A stretch of DNA of 64,000 nt from Linnemannia hyalina (Eukaryota; Mortierellomycota; Mortierellomycetes; Mortierellales; Mortierellaceae): contig JAHRHY010000007.1 in the NCBI GenBank assembly GCA_019671135.1, positions 1,922,001-1,986,000 of the forward strand, written 5' to 3'. Below the pieces are notes generated by a model. The model was not told where the DNA came from. It worked only from the letters and a program-made list of their open reading frames with translations, and searched no databases. Below are positions 1 to 12,457 of the stretch, piece by piece; the first letter of the stretch is position 1, and every line of letters starts with the position of its first letter. A program made the translations under genes and the position numbers.

Positions 1-2007
1 ACGTCTCCAATCTCCTCTTCAACAGCCCACCGCTCTCAGGAGTCTATACGAACCATCCACGGCACTCACGGGAAAAGTATGCCAGCAAGTCCTCGCCCAT
101 CGTGGTCCTGTACCGATCCATCTATACCCTCGGAGTCGTCTTTCTCTTCATGGTCTTGGTCAACATGTGGATGTACAAATGGGTCGTGGCTGGATCAGAA
201 CCCATGGAACAAAAGAATACCAACGCCAAGTCAGGATCACCTTCGTTGGTTACAGGAGATGGTCGTGGAGGCATGGGATTGACTGGAAACCCAAGAGTTG
301 GCATCGTGGTCCCGATTCTGGGCTACCTGTCTATTGTTCTCATGGTCTTTATTCCCTTCAATGTACTCTTCAAGAAGGAGCGCTATCGGTTCCTGAGGTA
401 CGTGCCCATTGTTCCACAATGCCTAGTCTTGTTTTTGTTGTTTACATGACTGAAATGAAAACCCCAATTGGAGAGCATTTTTGCATGCAAAAAAGATTAA
501 TCAGAAACAGGTGGTCCCCAATGGTGTTTTTTGTAGATCGATGAAGAAGGCTCTTTTTTCAGGATTCAAGACAGAGGTGACCTTTGCAGATGTGATCCTG
601 GCCGATATCCTCACGTCCTTTGCACGTGTCTTTGGTGACCTGGCTGTGGCGCTCTGTCTGATGTTTCCGGATCGGGGTGGATCTAACAGCGACGCTTGCT
701 ATGGCAGTATCTTGGTTCCCATCATGACAAGGTAAGGCTCTTTTGGCCAATCTTTGTTTGCATTTAATTGGCGACTGTGGAGCATGGGTCGTGGACTGAT
801 GGGCAGATGGACAGGAACGATCGAAAAAGTCTAGTCTGGATCGGAATGACACTTTGACTGATCGGATCCACTCTTTTTTTTGCGTTCATTTTCTGTGCGC
901 ATGGTAGCATTCCTTACTGTATCCGACTTCGCCAGTGCTTGACAGAGTACATCGAGTCCAATTACACCGTCGAGAGGCACCTGATGAACGCGCTCAAGTA
1001 CGCATCCGCCTTCCCCGTCATCATCATCTCCTTCATGCAAAAGTCGTCCAAGGCAGCATCGATGAAGGGGGTCGAGTACAACGGCTACTTTTCCGACAAC
1101 TCTCTATTCCGTCTCTGGTACAGTCAACCTTTCTATTATTTTTTTCAGGTTGACTAGCATACTGGATCAATAGAGCAAAGGAAACGAACATACGAAAGAC
1201 TAACAGGGAATACTTTTCTCTTTGGTTAATTATGAAACGCATAGGTTGTTCTTTGTGGCGATCAACTCTTTTTATTCGTTTTATTGGGACATCTACCATG
1301 ATTGGAACTTAATCCAGGCACAACCTGCAGGACGACCCTCACCTTCTGTCGGTACACCTACCATCGCTGCAAGTCCAAATATGGGCCCTCACTCGCGCAT
1401 GACCTCAGGGCCTCTTTCGCCAACAACAACACCAAAATCGGCACCGGGCACCTTTGGCGATGTCAATGGAGTTGCTAATAATAACAACAGTGGCAAGCCC
1501 CTTGGATCGCCCTCGCTCAACTCTGGAAACAACAACAATGCAGGCATTGGAAACGGAAGCATCAACAACGGTAACACTAACGACACCAACCGCAACGGCA
1601 GCCTCAATTCATCCTCGGCCTACGCAAACAGCAGGAAATCGAGTCGGTGGTGGGCGTTTGGGTGGGGCATGCGATCACAGCTCCACTATGAGGACCAGCT
1701 GTTCTACATCGTGGCGGTGATTCTAGATTTCTTGCTGCGGACGACCTGGATGCTCAAGCTGGTATCGAACATTCAGATTGAAGAGTACGAAGGAGGCGTG
1801 TTCACGATGGAGTGCCTAGAGGTTCTGAGACGGTGGATCTGGGTCTTGTTCCGTTTGGAGTCGGAGTTGGTGAAAAAGACGGCAGGATATCATGGCAGCG
1901 AGTCGGCGTCGAACCCTGCGGCTGTGGGGCTTTTGATGGGCGAGTCAGATATGGACGGGCATAATAGCGAGATCATGATGGAGGACCTCGAGTCATGGCA
2001 GAAGTAG
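1..2007 (+). CDS. EXS-domain membrane protein, Erd1/XPR1-like (5' truncated)
   Basis: This is the C-terminal part of an EXS-family multi-span protein; the start lies left of the window. Exons: 3-397, 537-731, 908-1117, 1245-2007; the lengths give one open frame of 521 codons. Conserved EXS blocks appear in order: a first membrane span (VVFLFMVLVNMWMYKW), VTFADVILADILTSF, HLMNALKYASAFPVII, FYSFYWDIYHDWNL and EDQLFYIVAVILDF. The ADxLTS block resembles Erd1 proteins (Golgi phosphate recycling and glycosyltransferase retention) more than SPX-containing XPR1/SYG1 phosphate exporters. With the N-terminus missing, the presence of an SPX domain cannot be judged. Between WDIYHDWNL and the EDQLF block lies an Asn/Ser/Pro-rich insertion of about 115 residues (nt ~1320-1650), probably a disordered loop. 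A T-rich tract follows the stop codon. Family confidence is high; the Erd1 versus Syg1 choice is inference. Confidence 0.85.
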
Positions 2008-2911
2008 TAGCGCTCTTTCTTCTCTCCCTTTTTTTTTTTTTTTTTTTTGGCATCTCTTAGACCTTTCCCCCAAATTAAAGCAAAAACTTTGAGCAAAGAA
2101 GCAAATCTGCAGAATCGCACAGACCTGAAAAAACCTCCCATGGAACTGAGAAAAAAGGAGTGTGCAGTCACGAACACATAAAGATCAATCAACCCCCTTG
2201 AGCATTTTTAAAAAATCTCATGTGTTTGACACGAGTTGAGAGCTAGTTAGCAATCCTCCGGGTAGGAATGGACGGTTCAATTCTCATTTATGAGAATTGG
2301 ATTTTACTACCAGACACATCAACTCTTTACTTGTAGAGAGTCGTGTTAAGGCATCCGTCGTTTCTTGTCCATACCTTCGGGATGGCAGGGCGACATCTTA
2401 ACCCCCACTATTTTATTCTCTTTAAAGGCGATCAAAGAAAACGGAGAAAAAAAAGGAAGAGAAAAGATACATGCCAGGTGGACAATAACGCATGCCCCTT
2501 TCTTTGATGAAGGATGTCTGTTAGGCCGTTTGGTTGTGAGCATGTAAGCGATCATGGGTTTGAGAAAAGGGGTGAAGGGAAGCATCCACCACTTCAGTCA
2601 AGCAAACAAAAAGGCTGACTGTGCGCACAAACCCCCCTCTTTACTGTTTACATTCAGGGGAGTGATGCTCACAGGGACATGACCTCTCCTTGACGCTTAC
2701 TTTTTTCTGTTCACTTTCTTTACTTTTTTTTCTCTTCTTTCTCTTGTTCTTCCTCTTTCCCCGTCGACTCCTTGTCCACATTAGACCCTCCCTTTCATCA
2801 CTCCTTTCGTCCGTTCACACTTCCATTTCCCTTCTTTGCTCCACCTTACTTAACGACCCCACACACCTTAACTCTCAAAAATTCATTCGCCGTCGTATTC
2901 TTTTGTGAACC
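2008..2911. other. Intergenic region between EXS gene and MscS-like gene
   Basis: No convincing coding sequence. It contains a long T run just after the EXS stop codon (about 2032-2049). A perfect 10-bp inverted repeat with a 2-nt loop lies at 2278-2299 (CAATTCTCAT/ATGAGAATTG). From about 2690 a pyrimidine-rich stretch leads to the next start codon, the usual promoter and 5' leader composition in this window. Confidence 0.6.
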
Positions 2912-5079
2912 ATGGACACCAATACAACCGATCCTGGAGCGTCACCTCTACCAAGCACCACCGTGCCCACCTCCAAAGCCATGGTACTACCACTAAACCC
3001 TGAGCACTCATCACAGAACATGTCAGACATATCGACCATCAATAGCCTAACGCGACCTTTATTGCATCCAACGATGGACTATTACCATGCTGGATAGAGC
3101 TCTGTAACGGCGGCGTTTATCATCCTTGGAGTCACTGTGGGCGCTATCCTGCTGCACCTGCTCCTTTCCTATATATTCAAGAAGGTCGCAGAGAGGACTG
3201 TTTGGCAGTTTGATGACGATGTTGTCAAATACTGGTATGCCGCGCTTCTTTCTCTTACCCTCTCCCCCCATTGCTTCCTCTCGCTTTTGCATGATGCGCT
3301 ATCATCAAATGGTCTATATTCCTTGCCAACTAACCCTCCTTTTACCTGCAACGGCTGTTCAATCCACAGCAAGAAGCCAACGTTTCTAATGTTTCCAACA
3401 ATAGGCCTCCTAATCACCATCCAACTAGTCACCCTCCCCGTCGGCGTCTACGGCGTTCTCAACCACATTTTCCTTATCATCCTCATCTTTTCCATCACCC
3501 TCTTCGTCGTCATGCTCATCAAGTGTTGTTCCATGGCCGTCGCTAGGTCAAACTCTCGAATGAAGGAAACGGATCTGAAACGGGCGAGGGAAGTCGAGAC
3601 ACAGATTGTGGTCATGACGAGGATTGTCCAGGGGATGGTGTGGTTGTTGGGGTTGAGTGGGATTGCCATGACGTTTCCTAATGCTTGGCAGGTGGGAGTG
3701 TCGTTGCTAGCGAGTGCTAGTGTTACGGCGTTGTTGTTGGGCTTTGCTGCCAAACCGGGTATTGAGGTAAGTTGAAGAGAGGCTTGAAGGAGTGGGACGT
3801 AGAGTGTGGGAAAGGTTGGGAGGGTTGAAAGATAATGAATCAAACAAGGAGTACGGCAGTATGGTTATGCAGATACATCGATCGGATGATCTTGGATACG
3901 GGCATGAGGCAAAAAGAGGAGGGGGGGGGGGGGTTGTCAACAACCGCAGGTCCAAAACGATTTCCTTGATACAATGCGCTAATTTTATTTTATTTTGGTC
4001 CTTGACGGATAGAATGCATTTGCATCGCTAGCGATCGCGATGACACAACCGTTCTTACTGGAGGACCAGGTGGAGGTAGCCGGCGAAGTGGGACACATCG
4101 AGGAGATCCAGTCGCAGTATGTCATCATGCGAACCCTGGACGAACGTCGACTCGTCATTCCCCTCACCTGGTTCCTCGCCAACGTAAGTCAAGTCTGGAT
4201 TGAAACCCAGGATACACCTCTCTTACATTAAAAGCGAGTAGAATGGTCTGTCTCATTGACCATTTGTTCCGTGAATGCCAATAGATATTTCAAAACTGGT
4301 CCAGGAACTCACCACAACAGATCGGGATATGCAAGATTTTTGTCGATTACACCACAGCGATCCCACGGATACGACAATACTTTCTTCGATTCGCGCGCGC
4401 TCACCCGCTCTACGACGGTCGCCACTGTTCGTTGCTGGTTACGGACTGTACATTAGGGACGATTGAGCTCACTTGTCAAGTCAGTGTGTCGAACGCTATG
4501 GATGTGATGCAGGTCTCGTCGGATATTCGGGAAGCCATGGTTGAGTTTATTGCGCGCTCGAGATTGGAGGTTTCGACTACTGGAACAAGTCCGGCTTCGA
4601 TTCGGAGGTTGGCGAATCTAGGGGATGATCTTGTTGGAGGTGCAGGAGGACTGACAGGAGGGGGTGGAGGTGAAGAGAATGTCGTGAATGAGCATGGGGA
4701 GATTGTGCAGGCGCCACCACCGCCGCTGACGACGGAGGATGTAAAGATGGGCAGTGGAAGTAAGGCGTATCAAAAGATTAATCCGACTACGACGGCGTGC
4801 AAGGATGTTACGGCGGAGAAGGATGCGGATGGTGGTGTGGAGGGTGAGAAAGAGAAGCCTGTTTCTGGGACGACTACGGCGTTAAATGTCGGTCCTGGTG
4901 CTGCTGTTGGGTCAAGGAGGGATCACATCCAGGTCACGGTTGAGGATGTTGACGGTACTCCAGGGAGCGGATCTGAAACTGTAGTCCAAGGACTGACGAG
5001 AAGGACAGTTGGAGGAGGGCCGGATGCTATTGTCTCTTCGTTAAGCGTGGCAGAAAAAGGCGCGCTGAATAAAACCTAA
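2912..5079 (+). CDS. MscS-like mechanosensitive ion channel family protein
   Basis: Predicted small-conductance mechanosensitive (MscS-type) channel, likely in the plasma or an organelle membrane. Exons: 2912-2983 (tentative end), 3098-3234, 3370-3766, 4013-4183, 4285-5079, giving 523 residues. Several membrane spans come first (near FIILGVTVGAILLHLLL, GLLITIQLVTLPVGVYG and FLIILIFSITLFVVML). The pore-helix-like segment ASASVTALLLGFAAKPGIEN follows, then the MscS beta domain (FASLAIAMTQPFLLEDQVEV, GHIEEIQSQYVIMRTLDERR) and a C-terminal alpha/beta part (KIFVDYTTAIPRIRQYF, LYDGRHCSLLVTD). The last ~170 residues are Gly/Thr-rich and probably disordered. An in-frame TAG at 3095-3097 interrupts the frame from the ATG at 2912. 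It is removed if 2984-3097 is a 114-nt intron (GTACTA donor, TAG as acceptor); otherwise translation may start at the ATG at 3137. The family call is firm; the 5' end is uncertain. Confidence 0.82.
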
Positions 5080-5325
5080 AAGGGCTAGCACTCTCTGTCT
5101 GTCTGTTCTTCGCACGTGATCTACTCCGCCACTATTTTTTTTTTTTTCTTTTTTCCTTGACTTTTGAAAAAACAAACGGCTCCTACTATTCAACTCCATT
5201 GACCTTTCTGCTCCCAGGACCAAGGACGAGGACCCCATCGCTTACAGGATTCTTTCCTTTTCGTCAAACTTTCCCGCCACTTTCACCCAACACCTCACAT
5301 TCTCATATAACGACAAACCCCAGCA

Positions 5326-6714
5326 ATGACAGAGGAGGCACAACAAAAAATTCGTAGCATGGTCGACATGGCCATGAACTATGTTGTCGAGCCGCAGCCG
5401 CTCGTCGTCCCTGCCGTCCCCGAGACCCTCGATGCCCTCGTCGAGCAATTGAACTCTGGTCTTTCTCTTAACGATAATACTGCTGCTACTCCTGCGGCTG
5501 AGGAGGAGGCTTGGGATGGTGAAACCTTTGGCGTCCGCCTTGGTAAGGCATAGAACATCTCTCCCTTTATTTAGACCTTATTTGTCCTACAGTCCACATC
5601 TAACTAACATCTTTTTTTTTCGTTTCCAAATTCACAAACCCACCCCCCCACCCCTCTGACAGCGGGCCTGGGAAAGTTGGTGTCGAATGATATCACAAAA
5701 GTCTCCCTCGCCTGCAAACCCCCCGCAGACCCCAAAGTCGTCATCGGGATGATGGACGGTCTCGCCGAATCCTGTTTCCGACTCGCCGGGTTTGTCGATT
5801 CGATCCCTGTCAAGGTCGCCGGTCAGACGTATAAACGCGAAGTCCAGATTCTGGCGAACGACATCTTTATTGCGGTTGCCGGGCTTTTGAACGAGTTTTT
5901 GGATCAGAAGGTGGAGAAGGTTTTGCAGATCCAGCAGCAAAAGTCTGTTATTCGGGGAGCTGTTGAGGGGTTGCATAATGGTGGATCTTCTTCGCCTTCA
6001 AGATCGGGATCAGAGACAGGAACAGGAAAGTCTGGTGAAGGAGCAAAAGATGGGTATTTGATCAAGACGGGAATTGTGTGGGAGGCCTGTGAGATCTTTG
6101 AAGGTGCTAGTCGGTCGAACCGTCAGGCCGTGGCCAAGAAGTGGGGGGATATGATGTCGACCATGGAGGATGCCATTGCCGAAGTCCAAGAGATGATTGA
6201 TTCCAACGACGACAAGAAGGATACTGACAACGATGGTGCAGGAAGTGACGATGATGAGGACAGTGGAAACGAGAGTGATGATAGCTGGAACGACGAGGAA
6301 GAAAAGTTGACCGAGGAGGAGAAGCAGCTGAGCATTCGGGCGAACGCCTTCCTGAAGTTGACCCGACTCCTCTTCAAGAAGCTCCAGCAGAGATGTCTCG
6401 ATACCCAACCCGCCACCCCCGTCGACTCTTCGTCCTCTGTCACACTGAAGCCTTCAGTCCTGGCAAGGATGTGGGACCAACTGTATGATCGGGCCAAGGG
6501 GATTGTGGCATTGGCTGACGAGATTGCGACCTCGTTGTATGGCCCCCAAGACCGTAGTTCGATTATTGAGCTGCTGCAGGAGTTGAGCCGGAAGAACCAT
6601 GATTGTATTCTTGTTGGACGGTTGTTTGTGAGGGGTCAGGCTGAGCATGAGAAGTGGATGGATATGTGTGAAGCCCAGTCCAAGAAGATCCTTGATACCG
6701 TCCTCCAGCAGTAG
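5326..6714 (+). CDS. GCIP/CCNDBP1 (cyclin-D1-binding protein 1)-like protein
   Basis: Two exons, 5326-5542 and 5663-6714, 422 residues. The body matches the Grap2/cyclin-D-interacting protein fold: a helical N-terminal part (LVSNDITKVSLACKPP, YKREVQILANDIFIAVAGLL), then the diagnostic TGIVWEACEIF and AIAEVQEMI segments. An acidic linker (Asp/Glu/Ser-rich, about residues 255-290) precedes a C-terminal helical bundle (ANAFLKLTRLLFKKLQQRC). Animal members bind cyclin D and HLH factors; the fungal role is not established and may be regulatory. The start is the first ATG after a CT-rich leader, 246 bp downstream of the MscS-like gene. An AATAAA lies about 50 bp after the stop. Confidence 0.78.
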
Positions 6715-7857
6715 GAGGGGTTTTGTAGGAATGGCGGAGGGAAGAGGTGGGGGTGAGGACGTCAAGAATAAACTATAGCATATCATAGATACTTTCAACG
6801 CGTTTGTTGATACGGGGGGTTTTCGTATGGTGGGCATGCAAGGCCAGCGAGTTAATGTGGTGTGACATTTTGGAGGTTCTTGAGGGAACGAAAAAAAAAA
6901 AAAAAAAAAAGGTTCTTGAGGGAACTAGGTCCATGGTTTTTTCTTCGTGATAACGAAATAAGTGAGAGCACAGCTGCAGCAATATGCGAACATGAGGCAA
7001 AGAAAGAAAGAAGGACCCAGCGGGCGGAGGATATGAACGTCCGACTCGGTAATTGGCGATTGGCATATGAAAAAGTGAGGAGCATTGCACCTTCACGCAG
7101 AGGAGGAGGAGGGGATGCAAGAGGGACTTGATCTTTGCGATATATCGAGAACACGCCACCCTAACTATTGGGATGCGTTCCCTTCTTGGTGATAGACCAA
7201 GCAGAAGCACTTGGTCGCCTAAATGGGCCATTGTGAATGCTGATGATGATGTTGTTGTTGTTGCTGTTGTTGTTGTTGTTGTTGTTGTTGTTTGTTTTTG
7301 TCCGAATTGCCTATGAGCGGGTCGGTTGAGGAGGAATGGGAACAAAGAGGGGACAACAAAATACTGGAGAGACAGGAGTGTGTTACAGATGGTTGAGGTG
7401 CATGGATCTAACACGGATATTTTTTTGCAATCGGCTGAGTTGAATGAACAGCGGGAGGAGAGGGTGGCCTGATTTTTTAAGGAAGGTCTTTGAACATGAA
7501 TTGTGACTGGGTTGGGCGATTCGCAAACACGCTCAGGCACCGAGAGTGGTTGTACTGAACTGAAGTTGGCTGGCTATTGTTTGTATTGCTGCCTAGTAAA
7601 GAAAGTACCTTCTCTCTCATCACGGCAAGAGGTCAGTCATTCATCTTTTACAAGTTCACCTCTTCCTTCTTCACTTCTTCTTTCTTCTTCACACTTGTCT
7701 TTCCCCTCGTCCTCTCCACTCTCTCCCTTTCCTTAATTCGACCGTTGTTCATATCCTCAATTGAACATTTTTCTTACTTTCACCTCTCTGTTCTGCACTA
7801 CATACCCCCTCCCTCACCTCACACCTACCTCCTCCTCTCCACTCTCATACCCTAACT
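6715..7857. other. Intergenic region upstream of ERG1
   Basis: No gene recognised. It contains the A20 tract with flanking 15-bp duplications (separate entry), an imperfect (GTT)n/(GAT)n microsatellite at about 7238-7294, and a strongly pyrimidine-rich stretch from about 7640 to 7857 that is probably the ERG1 promoter and leader. Confidence 0.6.
6875..6925. repeat. A20 tract flanked by 15-bp direct repeats
   Basis: GGTTCTTGAGGGAAC occurs at 6875-6889 and again at 6911-6925. Between the copies lie one G and twenty consecutive A residues (6891-6910). The arrangement (direct repeat, poly(A), direct repeat) matches the footprint of target-primed retroposition of little more than a poly(A) tail. 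Replication slippage across a duplicated segment is the alternative. Confidence 0.8.
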
Positions 7858-10229
<2,372 letters not shown>

Positions 10230-12457
10230 AGTGGAACGAGGGGAGTGTATGAAGAGAGAGGGAGAGAGAGGATAGGAGAGGAGGAGAGGAAGTAATAGTA
10301 GACGCGTTGTTGGCTGGACATTGATGAGGACGCGCCAGCGAGAAGTAGAAGCATTTTTTGTAACATACCATCACCATAACTTATATTCTTCATTAAACAA
10401 ACAAAAAAAAAACACTCTTATCATCATATCGTGACTCATTCATGACAACCGCAATGGCTTTACCCATGGTTGCCGAAGTGCAGCTTTGACTTGTTTCGGT
10501 TCTTCGGCAAGAAAAGGTTATGAGTTTGTAGCCAAGTTGCCTGATTGGGATGTAAAAACCGTTGTGGGCTGACAAATTCTGAAAATAGCCTAACGAAACA
10601 AGTCGTTATTTTGTTTGTGGTGGGAAAAAAAGTGGGAAAGAAGGAACCTTTCCGCGTCGACGCAATGGCCAACGGAGCAAAGCCAAGGGGTAAAGGGAAG
10701 GGGTGTTTGGGAGGGTAAACGACAGCAATGGAGGAGGCGGCCGATCCATCAGAAATATCCTTAGCGTCCTGGCCATTTAATGCCTGAATGTGAGAGTGGT
10801 GTGTGTATTTTGCCACGACCGTTATTTTATGATCTATTCTTCTTGCTTGAAAAAAAGTAAGGGCCATTATTGCCAGAGCGGATTTGACTACACAGCGACA
10901 AACCAGCTCGTCGACGACACTACAAAACAAACGACTTCGGCAAGCTGAGCCGGAAATCCATTCAAGCCCAACTATAGATGCACATAAAAGAGTTATTTAT
11001 TTTTTCGACAAGACATTGCCTTGGGCGGAGTCAGTATTGATTCGACTATGTATTCACATGCTGTCGTCGCCCAAAGATAGGAAGGCTTGACTTGTCGGTC
11101 GGCCTTTGACTTGTAATCTCCCGTTGTCTGAGGAAAAAGAAGGGGAGGAGAAAGAATCTGGGGAAGGAGCCTGGGGAAAGATGAGGGGGATCGCCTAGCC
11201 AATTGATCCACCAGGAGGACCTCGCGTTTATTTATTTTGACTTTGATCTGGTCGACAAAGGATACTAATAACCATGACGATTTGTTTGGGATGTATGGTT
11301 CGAATTGCATGACGAGGCGAGATAAGGAATGGCAGATAGGCCTTTTTTTTTTCTTGTTGTTCCTGAAAGTCGTGAAAGTGGGGTTAGAAGATGCACAGGA
11401 AGTTGCGACAAGAGAAGACAATGAATAATGAGCGACAATGAACATCCTGTCGATTTTCGATAAATGTCGATTCCATCCTTCTTTTTCTCCTTCTTTTTGT
11501 CCTTCATTTCTCGCTCTCGCCTTCACTTTCTTTTTCATTTCTCATCCTCTTGCATACTTCAAGAATATCATTCCCTACTCCACATTCTCCCTCCCTTTCG
11601 TTGTTTACCACTCTCTCGTATTCTCTCCACGATCTCGGGTCTTTTACATTTGTTCTTGGAGCCAACAGAAAACACCAAAGTACCGGTATGTCTTTTTGAG
11701 TGTTGTATTCAATCAATTGAGATGGGGATCCATGGTCGAGTGGGGGAACGAATGTTCCTGTTCGTTATCTTTGGGTGTTTGATTATGTGGCCCAGTGTTT
11801 GTATGTTTTGTCCGTGGGGTGGTTTCAAGGTACTTTGTTCTTTGTACCACGGAAACTGGCACGGTTGAAGAGTGAGCATTGTTGAATTCAATTATTTGTA
11901 CTCTTTGTTTTATTTCTTGAATAAGGGCATTGCCTTTTCGATCGTGATTCGAACTAGTGGAGCGAAAAGAGGAGAGAGCGAAGGTGAGGGGTGAGACAAT
12001 AGTGATGGTCGTTAGTGTGGGTGTGGTCAGAAGGGAGTGGGTGCCGTACTAGATTGCATTGTTGATGGGGCGGTGATCAGCGGTCCCCTTTTCTCGCTCT
12101 GTCCTCTTTCCCTCCCTTTTTCCACCCCCTCTTCCTCTTCTTCCTCTTCCTCTTCCTCTTCCTCCAATCTGAATTTGACAATCTGACACATGAAAAAAAA
12201 ATACTTTGTTATGAAAGCCTCCTTCACTCTTCACCACCGTCACACTTCATTCTGATCTCCAAACCAAAAGAAACCCTCTCTTCTCCTCTTTTCAACTTCT
12301 TCTTCGTTTTCCTTACTTCTTTTCTTCACTAATCCTTCTCTTCTTCCTCTGACTCGCGCCCTTTTAACGTTTTCCCTTCATTACTTTCTTTCATTCCATA
12401 CCTCAGTCCTACCTCTCCTGATTACATTCACTTCTCTCAACAACACCAACAATACCA
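10230..12457. other. Intergenic region between ERG1 and GUT2
   Basis: About 2.2 kb with no open frame I can assign. It holds a GA-rich stretch just after ERG1 (10253-10292), assorted short A/T runs, and from about 11440 mostly pyrimidine-rich DNA. A (CTTCCT)n-like microsatellite lies at about 12127-12165. The last ~200 bp before the GUT2 start are CT-rich with CAA/ACA motifs, like the other leaders in the window. Confidence 0.55.

Noticed and set aside
2278..2299. GGTTCAATTC B-box-like motif at a small inverted repeat
   Set aside because: No A box at proper distance and the stem is inconsistent with a tRNA T arm.
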